Below are positions 58,885 through 64,000 of a stretch of 64,000 nt of DNA, piece by piece. The notes beneath the pieces are model-generated. The model searched no databases and had not been told where the DNA came from. It worked only from the letters and a program-made list of their open reading frames with translations. Position numbers and translations under genes: made by a program. This stretch comes from Intestinicryptomonas porci (lineage in GTDB: Bacteria > Verrucomicrobiota > Verrucomicrobiia > Opitutales > Intestinicryptomonadaceae), in assembly GCF_033971905.1 (NCBI RefSeq), contig NZ_JALBUT010000009.1, forward strand, positions 51,018 to 115,017, written 5' to 3'. Every line of letters begins with the position of its first letter. Position 1 is the first letter of the stretch.

Positions 58885-59925
58885 CTACTTTCTTCTGCGG
58901 TACGCCGCAAACGCGAGCGCAAGCGCGCCGAAGATTGCCGCATATGTTGAAGGTTCAGGAACTGAAATTCCCGTCAAGTTGCCGCTTTCGTCATATACGA
59001 AATTAACGCTTTCATATACATTGCCCGAAGAGTCAAGAACTGAAATATTCGGTTTGTTTGCGGAAAATACAACGGTTTCTCCTACCGTTTCGCTTAAAAA
59101 TATGTCGCTAAAATTTATGGTTTCAAGGGGATCAAGTATGATATTCAAATTGGCTATACCCAGTTTATCATAGGAATCCACTGTAATTTTGGAGTCTTTT
59201 GAAACAGTCAGGTCAGCGGCAAGAAGCGTATTTACATCGATAGACGCAGTGTCCAATACCGACAATTTTGACTTTTCGTTTATAATGAGTTCTGTTCCCT
59301 TAAACGAAGTGCTACCAAAAAAGACAAGTTCTCCAGATTCAAGCCCCGATGAACCAGACGCGCTGTTTGCGGTAATTCTTCCTGCAGAGGAAAACTCCAC
59401 ATTTTTAAGTACCATCTTGCCGTAAATTTGATATGTTTTGTCATTGCTGGAACCTATAGCTCCAAGATCTTTGCGATCGCTCGTCAAATTAAGCTTGCCG
59501 CCGTCCATGTTGAGAACGCCTCCCGAGGCAATTCTTAAATATGTAGCGGTAATATTTGTGTTCGTCGCGTTCAAATAACCCTGAATTTTCGCATAAGAAC
59601 TGAGAGTTAACGTTGCGTCTTTGCAGTTAAGAGTGGATAAAACATCGTTTGTCTGGTTTAGGGAAAAATTGGTAAAATAGAATTGTCCGCTTCCATCGCC
59701 ATAGTATTTTTCCGACACGCCTTCCCCGCTATGAAAACTTACTTCAACAGGCGTCCACTCGGCATTCCACCATTTGGTGGATATGGTCAGAGATTCGGTT
59801 GTATCGGGTGCCCCGTAGGAAGTGTATTCTTTCGGAATGCTTCCGACATTGATTCCGAGTCCCCATGCAGAAGACATGTATCCAAGAATTCCGGCAAGCG
59901 TTGCCATCAATATTGTTTTCTTCAT
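58885..59925 (-). CDS. PEP-CTERM surface/exported protein
   Basis: 346 residues. An N-terminal signal peptide (MKKTILMATLAGILGYMSSA) precedes a Ser/Thr/Asn-rich body of repeated short strands (LTLSSYAKIQGYLNATNTNI, GGVLNMDGGKLNLTSDRKD, TELIINEKSKLSVLDTASID), as in beta-helix adhesin-like proteins. The end has the PEP-CTERM signal: VPEPSTYAAIFGALALAFAA then YRRRK. Such proteins are sorted by an exosortase to the outer surface or matrix. GGAG sits 8 nt before the ATG. Two identical-arm palindromes upstream suggest tight control. Exosortase is not in the window. Confidence 0.88.
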   Translation of the reverse strand: MKKTILMATLAGILGYMSSAWGLGINVGSIPKEYTSYGAPDTTESLTISTKWWNAEWTPVEVSFHSGEGVSEKYYGDGSGQFYFTNFSLNQTNDVLSTLNCKDATLTLSSYAKIQGYLNATNTNITATYLRIASGGVLNMDGGKLNLTSDRKDLGAIGSSNDKTYQIYGKMVLKNVEFSSAGRITANSASGSSGLESGELVFFGSTSFKGTELIINEKSKLSVLDTASIDVNTLLAADLTVSKDSKITVDSYDKLGIANLNIILDPLETINFSDIFLSETVGETVVFSANKPNISVLDSSGNVYESVNFVYDESGNLTGISVPEPSTYAAIFGALALAFAAYRRRK

Positions 59926-59970
59926 GATAAATTACTCCTTTGCAATTATTGAAAATTTCTAAAAGATATG

Positions 59971-59985
59971 CGTATTGTTAATACG
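59971..59985. promoter_or_regulatory. Operator-like palindrome 1
   Basis: CGTATT-GTT-AATACG, flanked by G and GTT; 46 bp upstream of the PEP-CTERM start. It resembles LacI-family operators. Confidence 0.7.
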
Positions 59986-60084
59986 GTTGTCAACAAAAAT
60001 TTGTAAAATAAAGGCTTAGAGAGCTTTTCCCTTTGCAAAAACATAACTTATTGATATATAAAAAATTAAACCAATAAAACAATG

Positions 60085-60099
60085 CGTATTAACAATACG
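60085..60099. promoter_or_regulatory. Operator-like palindrome 2
   Basis: CGTATT-AAC-AATACG, same arms as palindrome 1 with the centre reversed-complemented, 114 bp away (about 11 helical turns), which suits DNA looping. Confidence 0.7.
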
Positions 60100-60374
60100 G
60101 TTACCAATCGCCTAAAAAGCAATCAATTCCTTAAAATCCGAAAACAAAAAAGAATTAAAATTTCATTGAAGATGAAATCAAAAAACTTATTTACAGTGGA
60201 ACGCCGAAAAAACAAATAATGAAGTCGCTAAAAATAAGCAGGTACACACTGCATAACTTCATAAAAAATGCTGACGACAGTACCTAAAAAATTTCGCGAC
60301 TCCTGGTTTTACATTGAAGGCGAAGTTGCAAAACGCAAACTTCGCCCTCGATTTTGAATTTAAACAAAAGCAAG

Positions 60375-61424
60375 CTATTTTTCAGACACTGCCTCGGCAT
60401 ACTCCGCGTCCGATACAGGATCAAGCCAAGTGTTTTTGTTCGTCTTGGGATTGCATGATATTGCAAGGTGCGAAAACCATCTGTCAGGAGCCGCACCATG
60501 CCAGTGCACGACATTCGGCGCAATTTCAACAACATCTCCCGCTTTGAGACGCCGCGCAGGCTTGCCCTTTTCCTGATAAAATCCGATACCGCCGACCGCT
60601 ATCAGAATTTGCCCGCCCGTATGGCTATGCCAGTTGTTTCGGCAGGCAGGTTCAAAGGTCACGTTCGCGACGGGAACGCCAAGCTCACTGTTGGAAGCCA
60701 AAGGCGCAAGATACGACTTTCCGCTGAAATATTTGGCATAAGCCGTGTTTTCTTCCCCGAGCGGGAACGGACTTGTGTTTGACATGCCCTTTGGCCCGTT
60801 TTCCACAAGCCTTAAAATTTCGCAAACCTGCACGTCGGTAATGCCGTTATGCTTTCCGATATTTATGTGGCTTGCAAGCTGGCTTTCCGTGCCCTCCATT
60901 GCGGCGAGCATTGCGATTGTTGCAATTTCGCGCGTCTTCCAGTCGAGATTGTTTCGCCCGAAAAAATCCCCGAAAAGATGCGTTTTCAAAAATTCGTCAA
61001 TAGCAGGAGCAAATTCAAAAATCGGACCTTTTACTTCGCGCCCCGCAAGCTTCGTCTGGTTTTCCGTTCCGAAAGCAATGTCGCCCTTCGGGAAAGAATC
61101 GGGAATCGCACCGAAAGCGTCCTTGCCGCCGCGGCTTTTCAAAAGCTCCATAAAAGTCGCAAGAGAATTCAAACTGCGAGGAAATCCACAATAAGCATAA
61201 ACCTGCACAAGAACTTCCTTGTACTCGTTTACAGAAACACCCGAATCCAAACCCGACGCCAATGCGCCCCTTAGCCCGTTTTGGTCGCCCCTCGCCGCAT
61301 ATGCCGCCGCAAGAGCGATGTTCTGTTCCTTTTGTGTCAATGAATCCATTTTATCTTCCGCCTCCATTGCGCTTGAAAAACAAAGAGCCGCAAAGAGCGC
61401 GGCAATCCGCGTTATATTTTTCAT
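60375..61424 (-). CDS. Exported carboxymuconolactone-decarboxylase-like/cupin fusion
   Basis: 349 residues. A signal peptide (MKNITRIAALFAALCFSSAM) is followed by two AhpD/CMD-like helical segments (SGVSVNEYKEVLVQVYAYCG and LDWKTREIATIAMLAAMEGT ... LASHINIGKHNGITDVQVCE) and a C-terminal cupin with metal-site residues WHSHTGGQILIAVGG and KAGDVVEIAPNVVHWHGA. The AhpD-type CxxC is missing, so classical disulfide reductase activity is not expected. CMD-cupin fusions occur beside oxidoreductases of unknown substrate. Located alone between thiC and the PEP-CTERM gene. Function unknown. Confidence 0.78.
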   Translation of the reverse strand: MKNITRIAALFAALCFSSAMEAEDKMDSLTQKEQNIALAAAYAARGDQNGLRGALASGLDSGVSVNEYKEVLVQVYAYCGFPRSLNSLATFMELLKSRGGKDAFGAIPDSFPKGDIAFGTENQTKLAGREVKGPIFEFAPAIDEFLKTHLFGDFFGRNNLDWKTREIATIAMLAAMEGTESQLASHINIGKHNGITDVQVCEILRLVENGPKGMSNTSPFPLGEENTAYAKYFSGKSYLAPLASNSELGVPVANVTFEPACRNNWHSHTGGQILIAVGGIGFYQEKGKPARRLKAGDVVEIAPNVVHWHGAAPDRWFSHLAISCNPKTNKNTWLDPVSDAEYAEAVSEK

Positions 61425-61611
61425 GATTGATTCCTTTCGATTTTCTGCAAATTCGCCGTTCCATGTTTGTGGGCGTAATTATATGAATTCCCCGACAAAT
61501 TGTAAATGGGGATTCCTGCCTGAAATCTGCCAAATCCTGCCTGCAAAAAAATAAATTAAAAGACATGAAAATCTTGATAAAGCCCTTGCAAGCAGTATTT
61601 CTATTTCTTAT
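61425..61611. other. Promoter region of the CMD-cupin gene
   Basis: About 190 bases between the thiC terminator and the CMD-cupin start, AT-rich, with GGAA-type purines before the ATG. No other feature seen. Confidence 0.35.
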
Positions 61612-61643
61612 AAAAAACCCCGCTTATGCAAAGCGGGGATTTT
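61612..61643 (-). terminator. Terminator of thiC
   Basis: On the minus strand CCCCGCTT / AAGCGGGG with a 5-nt loop and six T, 21 nt after the stop. Confidence 0.9.
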
Positions 61644-61664
61644 TCATGTCTTCAAAATAAACTA

Positions 61665-63389
61665 TTATTCTCCGCCAAGAGTTTCGCGCAATTCGCGGTT
61701 TAAGCGCATTGAGCAAAACTTAGGCCCGCACATCGAACAATATTCTCCCGTATGAACTTTTGACGTGCGCTTCTCGAAAAAAGAACGCGCTTTTTCGGGG
61801 TCAAGAGCCAAATTGAACTGGTCGTCCCATCTAAACTCAACGCGCGCTTTTGACATTGCATTGTCGCGATACTGCGAAGCGGGATGCCCCTTTGCCAAAT
61901 CAGCGGCATGGGCGGCAAGCTTGTAAGTTACAACGCCATCGCGCACGTCTTCTTTTTCGGGGAGTCCCAAATGTTCTTTCGGAGTTACATAGCAAAGCAT
62001 TGCAGTGCCGTACCACGCGATGTTTGCCGCCCCTATCGCGCTTGTAATATGGTCGTAGCCGGGAGCGATGTCGGTAGTGATGGGCCCCAAAGTGTAGAAA
62101 GGAGCCTCGCTGCACCAGTCGAGCTGGTTTTCCATGTTTTGCTTTATCAAATGCAAGGGAACATGCCCGGGACCTTCGCACATAACCTGCACGTCGTATT
62201 CCCAAGCGCGCTTTAAAAGCTCTCCCTGAACTTTAAGCTCTCCGAACTGCGCCTCGTCGTTTGCGTCTGCGCAAGCCCCCGGGCGCAATCCGTCACCGAT
62301 TGAAAAAGACACGTCGTACATGGCGGCAATTTCGCAAATTTCATCCCAGTGGGTATAGAGGAAATTTTCAGCATTGTTTATCATGCACCACTTCGCCATA
62401 ATCGCGCCGCCTCTTGAAACGATGCCTACCATTCTCTTTGCGGCGGGTTCTAAAAATCTGCGCAAAACACCAGCGTGTATTGTGAAATAATCAACGCCCT
62501 GCTCCGCCTGCTCGATGAGAGTATCTTTATAAACCTGCCAGTCGAGCTTTTCAACAAGCCCGCCGACTTTTTCCAACGCCTGATAAAGGGGCACGGTGCC
62601 CACGGGCGTCGGGCAGTTGCGCAAAATATTTTCGCGAGTCTCGAAAATATCTGAACCTGTCGATAAATCCATGAGTGTGTCAGAACCCCACTTTATCGAC
62701 CATAGCATTTTTTCAATTTCCTCGGGGATAGACGAAGCGAGTGCGGAATTGCCTATATTAGTGTTTATCTTAACCAAAAAATTCCTGCCGATAATTGCAG
62801 GCTCAAGCTCGGCATGGTTTATGTTTGCAGGAATGATTGCCCTGCCACGCGCGATTTCGTCGCGAACAAACTCGGGAGTGATTTCCTGCGGTATCGATGC
62901 GCCAAAAGAATTGCCCGCATGCTGAAAGCGCAAATCCTTGCGCGGAAATTCCGATGAAAATTTGTCGGCATTAAGCCTTGCCACATTTTCGCGGACTGCC
63001 ACATACCGCATTTCGGGAGTGATTATGCCGCGCTTTGCATAATACATCTGCGTAGGGCGTCTTCCCTTTTTAGCCCTGAAAATCTTGCGCGATGAAAACG
63101 GGATTTTTTCTGAAGGATCGAGCTGCCCGCAAACTTCGACTTCGTCGCGCGCCGAAATCCATTCGCTTCTGATTTTGGGAAGCCCGCGAGTTATGTCGCG
63201 ATGGAAATCTACATCAGACCATGCACCGGAAGCGTCATAAATCTTGACGGGAGCATTGGGTATTTTTTCTCCTTTGGAATTTACGCTTGGAGACAGCTCC
63301 ACCTGCGTCATTCCCACTTTCACTCCGTCCTTGAAAGCATAGAACTTTGAGCGTTTTGGATTGTCTAAAAAAAGTTTTTCTGTATCCAT
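61665..63389 (-). CDS. thiC: Phosphomethylpyrimidine synthase ThiC
   Basis: 574 residues from ATG (MDTEKLFLDNPKRSKFYAFK). Conserved blocks: RSEWISARDEVEV, TQMYYAKRGIITPEMRYVAV, GRAIIPANINHAELEPAIIG, GSDTLMDLSTG, DYFTIHAGVL, VSRGGAIMAKWC, CEGPGHVPLHLI, and the C-terminal radical-SAM-type cluster motif CSMCGPKFC (C-x2-C-x4-C). It makes HMP-phosphate from AIR for thiamine synthesis. No TPP riboswitch is visible upstream, unlike many thiC genes. An in-frame upstream extension is not needed. Other thi genes are not nearby. Confidence 0.96.
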   Translation of the reverse strand: MDTEKLFLDNPKRSKFYAFKDGVKVGMTQVELSPSVNSKGEKIPNAPVKIYDASGAWSDVDFHRDITRGLPKIRSEWISARDEVEVCGQLDPSEKIPFSSRKIFRAKKGRRPTQMYYAKRGIITPEMRYVAVRENVARLNADKFSSEFPRKDLRFQHAGNSFGASIPQEITPEFVRDEIARGRAIIPANINHAELEPAIIGRNFLVKINTNIGNSALASSIPEEIEKMLWSIKWGSDTLMDLSTGSDIFETRENILRNCPTPVGTVPLYQALEKVGGLVEKLDWQVYKDTLIEQAEQGVDYFTIHAGVLRRFLEPAAKRMVGIVSRGGAIMAKWCMINNAENFLYTHWDEICEIAAMYDVSFSIGDGLRPGACADANDEAQFGELKVQGELLKRAWEYDVQVMCEGPGHVPLHLIKQNMENQLDWCSEAPFYTLGPITTDIAPGYDHITSAIGAANIAWYGTAMLCYVTPKEHLGLPEKEDVRDGVVTYKLAAHAADLAKGHPASQYRDNAMSKARVEFRWDDQFNLALDPEKARSFFEKRTSKVHTGEYCSMCGPKFCSMRLNRELRETLGGE

Positions 63390-63544
63390 TTCGGAAAATT
63401 TGTTGGAAATTCCAATAAAATGCGCACTTTCGCACCTCTTAAATTGAATATTTGAAAAATATTTCAAAAAAAATACGTTTATACAACAAAAAAGCTTGAT
63501 AAAAAAACAAGAACAAGTAAATTCATATGCTTTATAAAAAATCA

Positions 63545-63618
63545 CGGGCCGTAGCGCAGTCTGGTAGCGCGCTTGCATGGGGTGTAAGAGGTCCCGGGTT
63601 CGACTCCCGGCGGCCCGA
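63545..63618 (+). tRNA. tRNA-Pro(GGG)
   Basis: 74 nt: acceptor CGGGCCG/CGGCCCG, D arm with GCGCAGTCTGGTAGCGC, anticodon arm CTTGC-ATGGGGT-GTAAG with anticodon GGG, T arm CCGGG-TTCGACT-CCCGG, discriminator A, no encoded CCA. First base C is typical of bacterial tRNA-Pro. Confidence 0.95.
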
Positions 63619-63667
63619 TTTTTTAAAACAAAAAACGCGCGTTTTCCAAAACGCTTAAAAATCGTTG

Positions 63668-63693
63668 AAACGCCGCAATTCGGCGTTTTTTTG
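63668..63693 (+). terminator. Terminator between tRNA-Pro and tRNA-Val
   Basis: AAACGCCG / CGGCGTTT with a CAATT loop and seven T. Confidence 0.85.
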
Positions 63694-63704
63694 TTTGCCT
63701 CAAA

Positions 63705-63781
63705 GGGGGTATAGCTCAGCTGGTTAGAGCGCTTGCATCACACGCAAGATGTCGTCAGTTCGAATCTGACTACTCCCACCA
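63705..63781 (+). tRNA. tRNA-Val(CAC)
   Basis: Acceptor GGGGGTA/TACTCCC, D arm GCTCAGCTGGTTAGAGC, anticodon arm CTTGC-ATCACAC-GCAAG with anticodon CAC, T arm GTCAG-TTCGAAT-CTGAC, discriminator A and encoded CCA. Starts only 11 bp after the preceding terminator. Confidence 0.94.
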
Positions 63782-63800
63782 TTTTAAAACCGCATTGAAC

Positions 63801-63828
63801 CGTTGCTTATGCCAAGCAACGTTTTTTT
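63801..63828 (+). terminator. Terminator of tRNA-Val
   Basis: CGTTGCTT / AAGCAACG with a 5-nt loop and seven T. Confidence 0.9.
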
Positions 63829-63829
63829 G

Positions 63830-63899
63830 CGTCAACACCAAATGTTGTGGAATAGGGATTTTTAGATGATTTGATTGGGTCAACACCAAAGAGAGTGGA
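63830..63899. repeat. Tandem copies of an IS end sequence
   Basis: GTCAACACCAAA followed by GTGGA after four to five bases occurs at 63831 and again at 63880, 49 bp apart. The second copy lies just beyond the transposase stop and is the probable terminal repeat of the IS; the first looks like a second or older end. Confidence 0.55.
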
Positions 63900-63901
63900 T
63901 T

Positions 63902-64000
63902 TTAGTGAAAGACGCCGCATAGAACCAAGACCCTCAATCTGTAATTTTGGAAGTTTCGATAACCATAAGCCATTCGTTGTATCAGTTTCATTTTTCTATG
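63902..64000 (-). CDS. Transposase C-terminus, ISL3-like (5' part beyond window)
   Basis: The last 32 codons before TAA are visible: MKLIQRMAYGYRNFQNYRLR and VLVLCGVFH. The K-x-I-x-R-x-A-Y-G-Y-R-x-F ending followed by a terminal repeat is typical of ISL3-family transposases. The gene continues past the right edge. Confidence 0.7.
   Translation of the reverse strand, partial: HRKMKLIQRMAYGYRNFQNYRLRVLVLCGVFH

Larger units (their letters stand above)
59926..60374. other. Regulatory gap between PEP-CTERM and CMD-cupin genes
   Basis: About 450 bases, AT-rich, containing the two palindromes listed separately. Both neighbouring genes are on the minus strand, so this region holds the PEP-CTERM promoter and the 3' end of the other unit. 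No reading frame looks coding. Confidence 0.5.

Noticed and set aside
63390..63544. TPP riboswitch upstream of thiC
   Set aside because: The leader lacks the conserved CTGAGA and ACCTGATCTGG-type blocks on the minus strand; only an AT-rich stretch is seen.

Overview
The window looks like a chromosome segment of a moderately AT-rich Verrucomicrobiota-type (PVC superphylum) bacterium, most likely a gut Opitutales relative. This is inferred from gene content: a PEP-CTERM surface protein, hydroxysqualene-route squalene genes (hpnC, hpnD-hpnE), an archaeal-type ProRS, an ExbB/ExbD plus TPR-protein cluster, and the remains of a chlamydia-like aaxB/aaxC/aaxA arginine-agmatine system. No rRNA marker is present, so the lineage is not proven.

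Layout. 1-4.4 kb (minus): ExbD (cut by the window edge), ExbB, a large periplasmic TPR protein and a nucleoside-phosphorylase-like protein. 4.4-11.3 kb (minus): isoprenoid block, xseB-dxs then hpnC and a fused hpnD-hpnE, with a phage polyvalent-protein remnant lodged between dxs and hpnC. 11.7-13.0 kb (plus): a divergent thymidine phosphorylase.

13.64-34.21 kb: a 20.6-kb integrated element. It splits a tRNA-Arg(CCU) gene exactly at the 7-nt anticodon loop (TTCCTAA) and carries its own intact tRNA-Arg(CCU) on the opposite strand. Its left half is a defence operon: an SNF2-type helicase, a DUF4391 protein, a four-helix-bundle protein, a type III Mod, an unknown protein and a type III Res. The operon is headed by a 174-bp segment bounded by 21-bp inverted repeats, next to an Mpi-like serine invertase, so its expression is probably phase-variable. 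The right half is a satellite-like module: terminase small subunit without other head genes, a highly structured non-coding region, a DUF3987 protein, a RepA-like ATPase, an AlpA-like excisionase, a DUF6088 regulator, a Fic protein, three 42-bp repeats and a tyrosine integrase beside the right attachment site. I read it as a phage-satellite-like defence island.

34.8-44.1 kb (plus): nucleoside deoxyribosyltransferase (minus), lysozyme-like protein, ABC-F ATPase, a divergent adenylosuccinate synthetase and the protein-arginine-phosphorylation set mcsA-mcsB-clpC. 44.2-47.6 kb (minus): dnaX with an A10 slippage tract separating short and long products, then grpE-dnaJ. 47.7-53.7 kb (plus): serS, proS, pyrH, frr, proB, sufT. 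53.7-58.1 kb: small exported proteins, an orphan HigA-like antitoxin, small ribbon-helix-helix remnants and a decayed aaxB-aaxC-aaxA cluster. 58.1-63.4 kb: LpoB-like lipoprotein, PEP-CTERM protein with twin palindromic operators upstream, a secreted CMD-cupin fusion and thiC. 63.5-64 kb: tRNA-Pro, tRNA-Val and the end of an ISL3-like transposase.
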